From NCBI GenBank assembly GCA_036852015.1, contig JAANDG010000022.1, positions 124,001 to 188,000 on the forward strand: a stretch of 64,000 bases of DNA, in the 5' to 3' direction. The notes below the pieces were generated by a model. That model made no database searches. It worked only from the letters and a program-made list of their open reading frames with translations, and had not been told where the DNA came from. Positions 35,801 to 47,371 of this stretch are shown here, piece by piece. Positions within the stretch are counted from its first letter, which is position 1; each line of letters begins with the position of its first letter. The position numbers and the translations under genes were made by a program. This DNA is from Pelodera strongyloides. Its lineage: Eukaryota > Nematoda > Chromadorea > Rhabditida > Rhabditidae.

Positions 35801-36774
35801 GTCCCTCGATGTATAACTACAACTTTCGACCCAACCCATTAAAGTTTAGCTCTTATTTAATAATTATCTCACTGCTACAGACACGGGGATGATTGCGAGT
35901 ATAAAGCATATTCCTAGCATGGCTCCACCACCAAGTGGCGTATGTTTTAGTGTTGTGTAGCGTAATATCATTGCCATCGATGTAGTTATTAGCGCGTTCT
36001 CAATGAATCCCATCATCAGAGCGTTCAATACCTAAATATCTAAATAAATAAAAGGTAAATATTTATGTTTTGTGGTCCTACATTCAATGATAACTAAAAA
36101 CAGAGTTCTTGTTCTCATGTTGAGTTCGGAGAGGCGTACACGTATACGACGGTTATTGGCGCTCGTCTTGATCCACAATATACGTGCATCACGAACTTGA
36201 GATACACATGTAAGTGTCATTCATAGCGTATATAATGTGGAGTAAAATATTAACATAAAATATTACTTTGCACACTTGGGGCGGTAGCGCTTGACACGGG
36301 CCAAGGCTGACTATAGCAGCACCGCTACCTGCCGGTATCACCCGAATTTGAAGAAATAGAACGCAGATATTCGCGAACAATTGACTGGCCGTCTTGTCCG
36401 TGATCAAACTCTGAATTTGTGTAACAAGGTAAACGGTGGACATTTTATCGCCAAAATGGCTTTACCGCAGATGGCCTTACAACAACATGCTGGATTCGAC
36501 GAATGCTATGTACTGGATCACAACTTTGAAACTTTGAATCGTGCTGGAAGGAAAACTTATATAGAAGTTTGAAACTGAAATCCAGTAACTCACTGGTGTA
36601 AAAATCAGGAAGAGCTACCAAAAACCAAAAATGTTTTACCAAAAATGGGCGCAACTCCTTGGGTAGCTCAGCCAAAATCCACCAAACAAGCAGCGCGTTG
36701 CCCAATATTCCCATCCAATTATAAGTGTAATAAAGCATAGAGAATGCCTTATCCAAATCGACCAGTTCGCCCAT
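29878..36774 (-). CDS. Srd-like seven-transmembrane chemoreceptor
   Basis: Nematode serpentine receptor, most like class Srd; expected at the membrane of chemosensory cilia. Minus-strand exons: 36774-36640, 36410-36267, 36031-35879, 35493-35349, 31095-30968 and about 30222-29878. The first five are in phase (235 codons). Features: TM1 MLYYTYNWMGILGNALLVWW, then PKELRPF; FLQIRVIPAG and LGPCQALPPQVC at the TM2/TM3 border; TM3-4 ALMMGFIENALITTSMAMIL and AMLGICFILAIIPVS; an extracellular loop with EKYDPEYNLSSYGHFIGYPD; TM5 VIIPNVVSLMAVFYF; TM7 with LNPYVSFYCITPFR. The last exon does not join exon 5 in frame by the obvious acceptor; a T7 run at its start may be a 1-nt shift, so the gene could be damaged. 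An LTR element sits in the intron between exons 4 and 5, antisense to the gene. Confidence 0.72.
31317..31691 (+). repeat. 5' LTR of the gypsy element
   Basis: Starts TGTTAGG and ends ACACAACA (TG..CA). Contains a TATATAA box at 31535-31541 and an AATAAA at 31610-31615, in the order expected for U3-R. Confidence 0.95.
31693..32111 (+). repeat. primer binding site and repeated leader
   Basis: The PBS starts TGGCGTTCAGGAG. The leader contains GGCGCCGCC three times (about 31740-31855) and a roughly 110-bp unit (CAACTCTGACTGGT...) about two and a half times (about 31900-32045). Confidence 0.75.
32112..34764 (+). pseudogene. gag-protease-RT-RNase H coding region, disrupted
   Basis: The gag part starts at MAAQSTEETLQ and changes frame near 32300 and 32490. 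A zinc-finger region has CRYCGRDSGHRSC and CNKCGRRRGHYAVVC. Protease has LDTGSDLTLI. RT contains FSTLDFKDAYLQVE and the YLDD box at about 34047; the frame shifts near 33720, and a TGA interrupts at 34156-34158. RNase H has VTDASQNGLGAVL, EKEGLGIFWA and VTDHKPL. The reading stops shortly after RNase H, at 34764, and the 3' LTR follows 27 bases later, so the integrase is missing. Confidence 0.9.
34792..35166 (+). repeat. 3' LTR of the gypsy element
   Basis: Same sequence as the 5' LTR except A to T within CCGCA(A/T)GTTATTAG. Confidence 0.95.
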
Positions 36775-38314
36775 AGTCCTGTTAAGATAATGAGGTTATA
36801 TTATTCTGTTGCGTGCCCTTTAGCTGTTTGCTAAATTTACCGCTGCTAACAAAAGCTCAATTAGACATATGAACTTGGTATATTGGAATTCGTAGCAGTC
36901 CATAATAATACGCATCATGTCTACAGAAAACCACCGGCGCACATCTCAAAAAACTTGACACAAAGCAAATTACTATATCGTTAGAAACGGATCATGCAAA
37001 AGATCTCAACTTCTTTATCGGATATTTAAAAAAAAATACAAAAAGGTCCCAAAACCAATCCTTGACATTTACTTTACTCCGGGAAAATAGATTGCAATCA
37101 AGAAAAGATACTGTAAACGCTGATGAGTTGTCATAAAGAAATCTTTACTAGAAGAACAGTAACTTTCGCAAACAGATATATGGAGAAATGCGGCGCTTCG
37201 AGCGAAAAAGTGATCTTTGTAGGCTTAAATTCATTTTTATAAGGATAATCGTGGTCCCGTGATGTGCTATGATTCTGCTAAGGAGAAGGCTACTGTAATC
37301 ATTTGCCAGCGAACACTCATAGGTCCAGCGCTCCTTTTTCTATTATTTTATATGCAAAATTCTTTTTATAGTCTCCGAATCTTGTGGTAAACACTTGTGA
37401 AAAATACAAAAAAAATGTACAAGCTTTAAATTCGCAGAAGAGACTAACTCCCCATTAGATTTGCAGAACAGGAAAAGTTCTTGATACATATTAGTATCTT
37501 ATTATATAAAGGAGGAGTTTACTTGGTCTTTTGTTTGTATGCACGAAACGAAATCCTTTCATAAAGATCTTATTATAATAAAGAAGAAGAGTTTGCTTGG
37601 TCTTTTGTTGTATGCACGAAACGAAATCCTTTCATAAAGAAAATTTTCTATTCACAATCGAATGAGAACATACAAAATCTTCGCTGCTGGCGGGATTCGA
37701 ACCCACAGCAGAGCACAATCTCTCGCTTCACAGTCCAACGCTCTACCTGCTGAGCTATGCTAGCTTATGGGACGAGATCTTATATGAAGAGAATTGCAAT
37801 AGCAAATTTGCATGATTTGCAAAAACGCTGAAGTCCAGAACCAAACTATACGTTTCCACATAAACGTAAATGAACGTCTTTTTATCTTTGTAGAAATTCC
37901 TTTTTTTTAAAACAATGTGTAAAATCGGCCGAAGGCCGATTCCTCCAGTCGGAGAAGAGCCCGTAGGGCTCTTCGAACGGCTGGTATTCGTATAATTCGA
38001 ATTTTCTAGAAATAATGTATTCTGAGAGTAAAATAATGTGAGTCCCCTTCATGTGCTTCTCAGTGTGCAAATGCAAAGGCTACATACGGTATGCCAACGC
38101 AGTGGGTTTGAGAGCGCAGTATAGAAAATGTGCTGTGATGGTCGTGCGTAAAAGGTCTGCTCTCGCATTCCTGCCCTCCTGCCCTGTCCCACATGATAGA
38201 GCACACATAAAACTAAGACCTTAGAAAATATGTTTCTATTTATGTTTTACAAGAGAGTTATCGCTTTCCAAGGTCATTGTCACAAGCTTCCAGGAGTGTA
38301 AATCCGGTCGTTAT
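36775..38314. other. intergenic with a SINE, no gene recognised
   Basis: AT-rich sequence upstream of the receptor gene, presumably holding its promoter, then SINE copy 2 (37493-37985). Nothing else is supportable. Confidence 0.5.
37493..37985 (-). mobile_element. tRNA-derived SINE, copy 2
   Basis: Minus-strand element. The tRNA-like part 37764-37683 has box A TAGCTCAGCAGGTAGAGC and box B GGTTCGAATCC, with a 7-nt anticodon-type loop CTGTGAA (GTG). The head has the GGCTCTTC hairpin and a GGCCTTCGGCC palindrome. The 3' tail occurs twice in tandem (37493-37520 and about 37565-37595). Confidence 0.85.
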
Positions 38315-38827
38315 CAGAGGCCGCTTCCACCAACATTTACTTCTGTCAAAAAGGTACTTAATCAGACGTACGCCTAATAGTATGGGAGGCGTACTTAGAC
38401 CAAAAAGGTGGAAGTATCCCGGTACTTCGGTTTTTCTCCCTTACGAGAGCTGATTAACTCAAATTGTTTAATTATTGTATGTTTTTATGGTAAATAAACT
38501 TTGTAAGCGTTAGATAACAATGATTTCAGTTTTTGAATCACATTTCACATATTAATAAAGTGATTACACACTTGATTATTTAGCTATTTCTTGTTTACAT
38601 TTTAAACAACTTTTAGTAATTACTTAGATGTGTATTTTATTCGTTTAAAACGTAATCTAACTGTTATCCAACGTGTTCCTTCGGAAAAAAATAAATTTTG
38701 GTGAAATCCATCAAAAAGCGTGTGGCAGCGTACTTCAATACTTCAATCATAAATTTACTTAACCTAAGTACCTTTTTGATGGTCAACAATTTATGACAGA
38801 AGTAAATGTTGGTGGAAACGGCCTCTG
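38315..38827. mobile_element. foldback element, family J copy 2
   Basis: Ends CAGAGGCCGCTTCCACCAAC and the inverse GTTGGTGGAAACGGCCTCTG. The outer ends match J copy 1, but the interior differs (ATTTACTTCTGTC repeats). Confidence 0.8.
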
Positions 38828-38961
38828 TAGTGTAGTGGATAGGGTTTGAGACTCACAATCAGGTGCTTTTTGGGTGCTGACTACGGTATCTAGTTGCGGA
38901 TCTTCTTTATCCAATAACTCGCCCAACTTTGCATATTACGCAAAATAGGGTGTGTTATTAA

Positions 38962-39136
38962 AGCGAAATACCGGCCGGTTTTTGAAACGCATCTCAAATA
39001 CTTGCATTCCTATGCATTTATGCAACGTGGGGTCTAATTGGGGTCTAGTTTCTATTCTAATTTTTGCTCATTCGCATATTCTGCATAAGAAAGCAGATCT
39101 AGGCAATGCGTTTCAAAAACCGGCCGGTATGTCGCT
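38962..39136. mobile_element. palindromic TTAA element A7
   Basis: TTAA 38958-38961 and 39137-39140; ends AGCGAAATACCGGCCGG and its inverse with one change (GTCGCT). Confidence 0.85.
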
Positions 39137-39365
39137 TTAAGAAATGAAGATCCCCAACTGGATACACCATACCAGGACTACCAGGAGTACCTGTACTTCA
39201 AGTAAAATATTGATGGCGTGCGGCCGAAAAGTTGGGCTACCCTGGCCGCGCAACTCGTCAACTTTCGAAAAAAAATATGAATACTACATTCCAGTTAATT
39301 ATGTACCTTTTCTCTAACAATCTATTCGTAATGGCCGAAGAGCAATTCAATGGCTCAATAACTTA

Positions 39366-39535
39366 CGATGGGGTTTCAAAAAGTATCCCAAAAATGTACA
39401 TGCTCCTGTCATTACTACCGTTTTTTTGCACGAAACCTTCATTGCTAACACTTCATATTTATATGGAAAATTTAAATAAATTATTCTCGTGTAGTTCCAA
39501 AATACGGTAAATTTTCAGCATCTTTGAAACCCTAT
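39366..39535. mobile_element. family K element, copy 2
   Basis: GGGTTTCAAAAAGTATCCC at the left and the inverse-like TTTCAGCATCTTTGAAACCC at the right. Same family as 2413-2573 in par-6. Confidence 0.6.
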
Positions 39536-39688
39536 GACTAACGCATGGACAAATTCCAAATAAGTTGTAGGCACTACTATTGCTTGACGAGTGTAGGTGC
39601 ATTTGTAACAAAATGTAGGCGCCCCAACTTTCAAGTATTGTACCAACAATTTCTCCAGTGCGCTGCAGCTGCGCCAATTGGAAACTTA

Positions 39689-40054
39689 GTATATACCGTG
39701 AACCCAATTACCGTAGGTTGCTTAGTATATACCGTGAACCCAATTACCGTAGGTTGCTTAGTATATACCGTGAACCCAATTACCGTAGGTTGCTTAGTAT
39801 ATACCGTGAACCCAATTACCGTAGGTTGCTTAGTATATACCGTGAACCCAATTACCGCAGGTTGCTTAGTATATACCGTAGGTTGCTTAGTATATACCGT
39901 GAACCCAATTACCGTAGGTTGCTTAGTATATACCGTGAACCCAATTACCGTAGGTTGCTTAGTATATACCGTGAACCCAATTACCGTAGGTTGCTTAGTA
40001 TATACCGTGAACCCAATTACCGTAGGTTGCTTAGTATATACCGTAGGTTGCTTA
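39689..40054 (+). repeat. 36-bp minisatellite with internal 21-bp short units
   Basis: Nine 36-bp units starting GTATATACCGTGAACCC and two 21-bp units, in the order five long, one short, four long, one short. Each short unit lacks the 15 bp between the two TACCGT repeats inside the long unit. One unit has a C variant (ACCGCAGG). Because 36 and 21 are multiples of three, two plus-strand frames stay open across the array, which creates spurious long frames. Confidence 0.95.
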
Positions 40055-40129
40055 GTAGCGATGACTACGACACCGTATTCGCAAAGTGGAATTGGACAAT
40101 TGAAATCTCAAAGGAATGGTAGACACTAA

Positions 40130-41258
40130 GCCACTTAAAGCTAATCGATATTCTTTGTTTTACCTTTCCAGCCTTATCGGATCACAACATGAGAATTTAT
40201 CGTCACTTCTAATTAAATCCACTTGCATGGTTTCTGTTGTTCTCATCCAGATCGGGCTTTGTTTCTTTAAAGCATATTGTATTGGCTAGGTTGCCACCGC
40301 GAGTGTGTTACATCAAGGCAAAACTCCTTAACGTTGAACATGTTGGATGATGATCCTGCTCTAAAAGTTTGCTTGATTTGGTTACATTTATTCACTTATT
40401 AGCATTTACCTTGCTGCCTATATATTCTCCCGCAATCTCACCGGCTCCTTCTAAGTCTCTCGCTTTTCAGTTTTATTTTATTTTTATTTTCACCCCCATA
40501 TTCGTCTGTTTCGCATGCTAACCTGCTCTACATTTTCAGTTTGTCCGTTCTTATTGTTCTTATAATTACCTTACCGTGCTCTAGCGATTATTTGACGTGA
40601 TTAAGAGTTTGTTCATTTCTTGCATCTTTCGCTCACTCCCTAGTAGCTCTGATTGGCTTATGCTTTATGCCTCATAGTTTATATCACTATTCCTTAGTGC
40701 ATGTGTTATCTTACAGGTTGATTTTGTATCATATACCAATAAAGTAATTTATTTATTTCCAAGGCCGTGAATAAGTGCATACTGTAATAGAACACTCAAT
40801 AAGTAGTTTACTTTAGCAGAAAGCAATATCAAGCGAATGTTTAGTTCTTGCTCTTATTAGTACGATGTTAATCTTCACCAGCATTTCACAAAAAAGGTGG
40901 TTTTCTGCGCATTATATGATATTCATATCAGTGTAACCGTTCGTAGTACGTAAGAATTGTTAAGTGTTAATCAGTATTGTAGAAATATTTATCGATTGCT
41001 ACATAATTAACACCTTATAGTTTTTCTTTTTCGCTTCAAGAGCGTGCATCTTTATTCAAGGGAGTGCAAGGTTTGCGTATGACATGTTCCGCAGAGGTCC
41101 TGAGCACAGGCGACGAGTTCCAGATGACAAATTGCTCGACGTCCTTTCGCGCAACACTGTCCGTGTAGCGTACCAGCGCGCCATAGAATAAGTACGCCGC
41201 TTCTACCTTATCGCACGAAAAGCTAAAATTCTAGTTGCACATTCATACCTGTATATTA
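40130..41258. other. intergenic, nothing recognised
   Basis: AT-rich sequence without supportable coding sequence, foldbacks or tRNA-like elements. Confidence 0.4.
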
Positions 41259-41724
41259 GTATCTTATTATATAAAGGAGAAGAGTTTGTCACGGGTTTGT
41301 TTTTATGTGCACAACGAAATCCCTTCATAAAGAAAATTATTCGATCGAAAGAGCATACAAAATCTTTACCGCTGGCGAGATTCGAACCCACAGCAGCACA
41401 CAACCTCTCGATTCACAGTCCAACGCCCTACCGGTTGAGCTATGCTAGCTTATCATAGGGGTAGCAATATGCTCTACATAAGCACCGTCAATGGCAAATT
41501 TGCATGGTAGCATTAGTCGAGTGGAGATCCAAACTGATTATTATACGTTTCCACAATCAGAGACGTGTGAATGAATGTAAGATGTAAGTGGCACGGAAGA
41601 GAAAGAGACGAGACTTAACTTTTTACATTGTAGCAATTCTTTTTTAAATAGGGAAACAATCGGCCGAAGGCCGATTCCTCCAGTCGGAGAAGAGCCCGTA
41701 GGGCTCTTCGAACGGCTGGTATTA
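41259..41724 (-). mobile_element. tRNA-derived SINE, copy 3
   Basis: Minus-strand element. The tRNA-like part at 41449-41371 has box A TAGCTCAACCGGTAGGGC and box B GGTTCGAATCTC. The tail TATCTTATTATATAAAGGAG (reverse) is at the left and the GGCTCTTC hairpin head at the right. Confidence 0.85.
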
Positions 41725-42453
41725 TATAAAGTAAGAAGATATTAGAGAGCTTATTTTTTTTAAATTTAAATCAACAGGCACGTATTTTGTGAGATGACAA
41801 CTATAGTATCATGTGTTATATGCAAATTTCTGTGACCTACTGTGCCGAGAGGGAACAGAATGTAACTCAGTTTGCATGTAGTCAGTGGAAATCCAGTTGT
41901 TCTGCACACGTTTCGGTACCACGGACCCGTCTGCACTAAATACATATTCACACCTCTTCCCCCCCCCCATTTCTCTTGTTTTTATTATTAGGGAAATCAA
42001 AGTTTGTTTGCACATGAAGATTCAACCCATTACAAATTCAAAGCAATAGGTGAGTAAAAAATATTTATTCTCGGGGCATGTACTTTACATAGAAAACAGA
42101 TACTACTAATGCGCAACGTATGGAAGAAACTAATTGTGTCAACGTGCAAACAGCCACTTACTTTTAACACTGCGTGCAAAAAAAACTTTGCAAGCAGTCA
42201 CCTTGCTTGTTATCATTCTTAGCGCAAATTATTCGAAAAAAACTGTTACATTTATTTATAGAATACAAAAGTAACAGTGTTACGAAACTTTTTAACGTTT
42301 CCCATATCAAAAAACTGTTTTGTAGCATAATACCTTATGAACTCATTAACTAAGTAAATTAATTAAAGTACAAATAAATGCGAACAGTGACCGGTCACAT
42401 GACGTGGAAATTCAACATTGTAAACATAAAATCCAAGAGCTTGATGATGCAGA

Positions 42454-42639
42454 ATGTTTTCTAGTTTAGTGATATTTGTTGGCTTCTTCTTGCCTATTCT
42501 ATTCCGTGGTGAAGGTTCCCTGAATAACGAAGCACGCAAGAGGCGGTGGTTGCAAGCTGAAATATCTTATTTTATAAATGAGAAGAGTAACGGAGTCCGC
42601 AACGAAATTAGAATATTGCAAGTCCGTTTTCGGTTATAA
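42454..42639 (+). CDS. short ORF with signal-peptide-like start (weak)
   Basis: A 61-residue frame starts MFSSLVIFVGFFLPILFRGE, which looks like a signal peptide, then a basic segment (ARKRRW). The second half of the frame overlaps a degraded copy of the SINE tail (TATCTTATTTTATAAATGAG), so the C terminus is probably repeat-derived. It may be a real small secreted peptide gene or chance. Confidence 0.25.
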   Translation: MFSSLVIFVGFFLPILFRGEGSLNNEARKRRWLQAEISYFINEKSNGVRNEIRILQVRFRL

Positions 42640-44395
42640 ACAAAACGAGGGTATCCATGTGCTCAACTCCATTTGGCGTGCCTGTGGCACACTTTTGGAC
42701 GGGGTTGCGGACGTCACAAGTGAGCGTTAGTTGCGTCAATGTGGAATCGAACGCAACCCTGAGGCCGCATGACCGGATGGTGCTTCATAAGCATAAGCAA
42801 GTACACATAATGTGCTGAATTTCAGCGCATTCACCTTATTTATTTATAATCATTGAGCATGCGGCAGGCCAAAAAAGGAAAACAAACAAGAAACTATGAT
42901 ATTTACCGTGGTATTTTACGATGGAGTAAGTCACCGTTTTTGAGTACTATCTTCAGGCTGTAGAGTTTCTGTAAATAAATTTTCGAGTTTTATTTATTAT
43001 GTGGGACGCCTTCTTATTATATTTCCAAACATTTTCAGTGAAGAAAAGACTCACCACCATTTACTATTTACATAACATACACTATACACTGAGCAAATAC
43101 AAATCTGCACAAAGTGCGTAGCCGCGTCCGCGGTAAAAGATTGCAAATTTGCATTGAAAAATTCAATCATAATGATAATCCTCTCTCTCGCACTCATGTC
43201 AATTAGTGTAAACAATTAGATTTTAGGACCAAAATAATTTCAGGCCAGTGTCCGGTCTATTAGCCTATCCTATTACCTATTGTACGGTGGTTTGAACTAC
43301 AATAAGCAAATAAGCTCATTACAGCGGCCACAAGTTAAGCGTTTCCAATTCTAGAATTACGAACTATTATAACTTTAATAAAAAACTACCTTATCTTCCA
43401 AAAATGCCACTATATATCCAATGTCGAAGGTGAGTCGAAAATGCCCCACTTCGCCGGCAACAATGGGACATTTTGTCATATGACAAGCATCCAGATTTGA
43501 ACTAAATGCCGTCTTAATGTTTTCAAATTATTATTGCTCATTATTAGAGAATTGCGTAATTACATGGGGTAAGATATACGTAGACAATCTTTCGTAAACA
43601 TGAAACATGACCATGCGAATGTATGGTTTATGTTAAGCTAGTTTGTAAAATTTATGTCTAACATAGCCCCTCCCCCAATTTTAATGTTCATAATTGAAAA
43701 AAATTACATCATTCCGTAGGTATCTGTAGTTTCCCATTCACATTTTTCAGTATCAGTGTACGAAGGCTCCCATGCTGAAATCTGAAAAACAAGTGAGAAT
43801 AGAACCATCAAAATTAAACAATAAACACATTATTTAACTTTACCATATAAATACTAATCCCACATAATGCAAAAAAATTTCGCCCTCAGGGTGAGAGTTT
43901 CGAAGAGGTATGGGGGGTTTCATCTTGCGATTCAGGATCCAAGGGCTTTGTGAAAGCCATCATCGGCGAAATCGAACCCGCGTCGCACTAGCGAAACACC
44001 ACCGCGTTTCGCACTGCGCCACTGATCGATTGCTGGGAGAGAGGGACTTTGGCTAGTAATCGCGGCTTAGGAAAAGGGGACGTGGCAAAATAGACAACAA
44101 AACAATGTTGCACACACATGCATGTTTCTTAACTTGTTTATTTATAAAAAAAATTTATAAATAAAAGAGTTCTTAAATGTAATCTTCGTGGAATGTTTCG
44201 TTCTTTAAGCTTACAGAGTTTACAATTCAGTTTTTGAACATTTCATGAATATTGAACATTAGAACATTTCATGTTAATCGCAAGCACGAAATATATTTAC
44301 TTGCACATTTTGTGTTTTTATTCTTATTTTTATTTGTGATTTTCCCGGCCTAACCATGATTTGCGCGAAAATTGACAGATAAAGCTGCTATTGAT
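42640..44395. other. intergenic, one tRNA-like relic
   Basis: No gene recognised. A minus-strand tRNA-like segment at about 44032-43955 has box A-like TGGCGCAGTGCG and box B GGTTCGATTTC; it is poorly folded and probably the head of another SINE. Confidence 0.4.
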
Positions 44396-44587
44396 TAAAG
44401 CGGTAAAACATCCGGTCTTTAAAACGTACTTGGGCGCCGTATTCTCATGTGGTTAAAAGGTTAAAGCTAAATAAATGCGCGACATTGCGCGGTTTTAATT
44501 TTATTCATAATCATTTGCATACAAGATATACTGTACAACGTTTGCTTCAAAAAACGGCCGTTATATGTTATATCTATATGTATCGCT
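44396..44587. mobile_element. family A variant
   Basis: Starts TTAAAGCGGTAAAACATCCG and ends in the inverse TATCGCTTTAA. The right TTAA (44588-44591) is shared with element C1. Confidence 0.6.
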
Positions 44588-44591
44588 TTAA

Positions 44592-45064
44592 AGGGATGGG
44601 TTCACTACAAAATCACCTTGTTTTTATGCTTTACTTTGATTGTACAAAGGAAAACTTAAACAAAGAGCATAAAAAATATTCCTTGAATTATTCCCTAGGG
44701 CAGATATTAGGTAAAAAAGGTGAGTATTGATCTTTTTCCGATAAAGTTGTACTGCAAGATAAACTAAGGAAGCTAAGATATATGGCTGAAACACACTGTT
44801 TTTTCATTGTTTTATGTGAAATAAACGATGAAGACTACAGTTTATTTTGCTCAAAACAGTGTGTTTCAGCCATATCTCTTAGCTTCCTTAGTTTATCTTG
44901 CAGTACAACTTTATCGGAAAAAGATCAATACTCACCTTTTTTTACCTAATATCTTCCCTAGGGAATAATTCAAGGAATATTTTTTATGCTCTTTGTTTAA
45001 GTTTTCCTTTGTACAACCAAAGTAAAGCATAAAAACAAGGTGATTTTGTAGTGAGCCCATCCCT
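44592..45064. mobile_element. palindromic TTAA element C1
   Basis: Flanked by TTAA 44588-44591 and 45065-45068. Ends AGGGATGGGTTCACTAC and, inverted, GTGAGCCCATCCCT, with arms of about 200 bp. A right-arm relic lies in the last par-6 intron (3950-4132). Confidence 0.9.
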
Positions 45065-45101
45065 TTAAATGGAATTCTACATGTACACAGAAGCGCTTTA
45101 A

Positions 45102-45511
45102 AGGGTTAGGCCCATTCCAAATGACCCCTATTTTTGATGATTCCATCTGATTCTCCATATCAAATATAGTAGGGTACGATATTTTCCTAATTTTCAAGCG
45201 CAAAAATCACGCAGTATTCATCAATTTACTATTGCCAGTCATACCCAACTTTCTATCGCAGTTGTCACGCCCCTTCGCGCTAATTGGGCAATATGCTCTA
45301 TTGGGCGTGGCTATTGCGATTTTGGCCAATCAGCGCGAATGGGCGTGCCAACTGCGATAGATAGTTGGGTATGACTGCCCACGGTAAATTGCTGAATAGT
45401 TTGTGAATTTTGCGCTTGAAAATTATAAAAATATTGCATCCTACTATATTTGGCATGGAGAATCAGATGGAATCATCAGAAATAGGGGTCACTTGAAATG
45501 GGCCTGACCCT
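45102..45511. mobile_element. palindromic TTAA element E1
   Basis: Flanked by TTAA 45098-45101 and 45512-45515. Ends AGGGTTAGGCCCATTCC and the inverse ATGGGCCTGACCCT. The right TTAA is also the start of another AGGGACGGGCCCG end. Confidence 0.85.
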
Positions 45512-46229
45512 TTAAAGGGACGGGCCCGTGGAAAATAGCTATTTTTATTGGACCCTTCAAATATTGCTAAAACTTACTTGAAAATCCGCATAAACATGTC
45601 GAATCGCTAGTCCAGAATTGAGTAATGAAGCGTACACAGATAGTTCATTTAAAATTGGCAGGGGATAGGGTGTAGTTTCGTCCAATCGCAAGTTTGAGAG
45701 TAAAAAGTGAGGACCTAAAAAGTACCGTTGAATAAGCTGCAAGTAAAGAAAGCGTGAACAGTTAATTCGCAGTGCCCTGCACCTGCACATATTGTACTGA
45801 TATTTTATAGTGATAGAAGCGTATGGTAGTATGCAACGGTAATGAACTGCATTCTTTTCGCGTATGTAAACTTTTATTATATATAAAACTTTCGGAATAG
45901 TTTAATCAAACCTTACTTGGCCCATCACAAGAGTAAATATGATACTTATTCAGTGTAGAATTGGGTAGATTTGTCAGGCATGCTTTCACTTTCAAGCGCC
46001 CAACCAATGAAGCAATAATAATTAAATAAAATATATCCATTATATTTTATTAATAGTTCGAAATAGCTAGGAATGAATGTTGTTTTGACAGGATGTGATT
46101 GGTGTTTCGGCAGCAAAATGACAAAGTTTTCCTAACGCCACGCTGACAAGCACTGGGACCAGAACTTGGGACACAGCATAGGACCCAGACTGGAAACGTG
46201 AGGAGAATGATGAGGGAAGAAAGATAGAA

Positions 46230-46350
46230 AAGAGATGATATATGATCTGTCAAATGAAAATGATTTGCGTGAAAGAGAAAAGAGGAGAGATAGAGAGAAA
46301 GAGAAAGAGAAAGAGAGAGAGAAAAGGAGGAGAGAGAGAAGGAGGAGAGT
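46230..46350. repeat. GA-rich low-complexity stretch
   Basis: AGAGAGA and AAGAGAAAG words dominate; directly visible. Confidence 0.85.
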
Positions 46351-46552
46351 AGAAAATTTAGAATGATAGGATGATTGGTATTGGTAATTGCCGGCTTGCT
46401 TTTTTCTTGGCACATGTGTGAAATATCTACGATGTTAAACTTTCGACGTTTGAATCCAAGTGCACTTTAATTTAAGAGAATAGTGCAGTACATTATGACA
46501 AACTCAGATTAACAAGTTTTGTGAAGTTCAGTTGTTGCCAAATATAATTAAA

Positions 46553-46800
46553 CAGCCGGCTATCGCCGCCTGAGGGCCTGAGGCGACTACTCATGCGATC
46601 CTACTAAAATGTTCATACTGCATACTTATATGAAAAGTCTCAAAGTCTCAAACGCATCTTCCACGTTTATGTAATAAATTCACTTCCGCTTATTTTAAAG
46701 GGTTGCGAAAGGGACAACTTATACCCAAAGCCTGAAACGTAGAAAAACGTTTCGTGCACACAAACAAAAAAGTAAACTCTTCTCCTGTATATAATAAGAT
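46553..46800 (+). mobile_element. SINE-like element, GGCTATCGCCGCC head with shared tail
   Basis: Head CAGCCGGCTATCGCCGCCTG, body with CCTGAAACGTAGAAAAACG, and tail TCCTGTATATAATAAGAT. Same layout as 1229-1470. Confidence 0.75.
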
Positions 46801-46976
46801 TTTCAACACAACGGAGAATTTGTCCTTCCAAACAAAACACCGTGTCATATTCCAGATGATGTGATAAAAGAGTGAAACTAGAATCGGTTGCACAATTTAG
46901 GCAAGGGACATGTGAAATTTAGTGTTCCTCACCTGAGGACACCACACCCTGCACACCACATTTTCACCACATTTTC

Positions 46977-47324
46977 TGAAATATCCCGTTGCGATGCGTT
47001 GCACACGAGATATACGAAAAGTTTATTCGTAAACTCTAAACACAATTAATACACGACGATGTAGACGGTGGAGTACGGGCACGTGTACTTCTGTAGATCC
47101 CCAGAGTAGATCCACAGCACAGCAATAGTCGAGTCGAGTCCTCAGCAGGCTTGGCAGCAGGTCCTAGTGTAGTCGCACTTGTCTTGGGTGACTCTGGTAC
47201 TATGCTCAACTCGCATCTTTATATTACACTTTTCGTATGCTAATTACTTTCGAAATACTTTCGAAACAGACAATTCTAAATCTTGTTTACACAAATATAC
47301 GTATGCCCAATAGCATACGTTACA
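46977..47324 (-). repeat. 3' LTR of the deleted element
   Basis: 348 bp. Nearly identical to 49211-49558; the differences cluster in the first 40 plus-strand bases. Confidence 0.92.
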
Positions 47325-47371
47325 CCCTTTCCCTAATTGGAATAAAGGGCATACTTGAAACAAGTACTTAC

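Larger units (their letters stand above)
38828..39688. other. repeat mosaic, no gene recognised
   Basis: A tRNA-like start (TAGTGTAGTGGATAGGG) lies directly after J2, then element A7 (38962-39136) and a family K copy (about 39366-39535). A stretch just left of A7 and one just right of it are inverse matches (around GGATCTTC and GAAGATCC), so A7 may sit inside an older foldback. Confidence 0.4.

Noticed and set aside
36445..36591. Extension of receptor exon 1 to the GTGAGT donor at 36591 and a small extra exon at about 36498-36560
   Set aside because: The phases do not fit exon 2, and the extra residues are not hydrophobic where TM2 is expected. The donor at 36640 fits better.
39689..40054. 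CRISPR-like array
   Set aside because: It has no unique spacers, only tandem identical units in a eukaryotic genome.
39545..40129. Open frames of 194 and 154 codons across the repeat array
   Set aside because: They exist only because the minisatellite unit is a multiple of three without stops. They have no start context, splice signals or family match.
46050..46415. 121-codon Ser/Leu-rich minus-strand frame
   Set aside because: It is a translation of the GA-rich low-complexity stretch.
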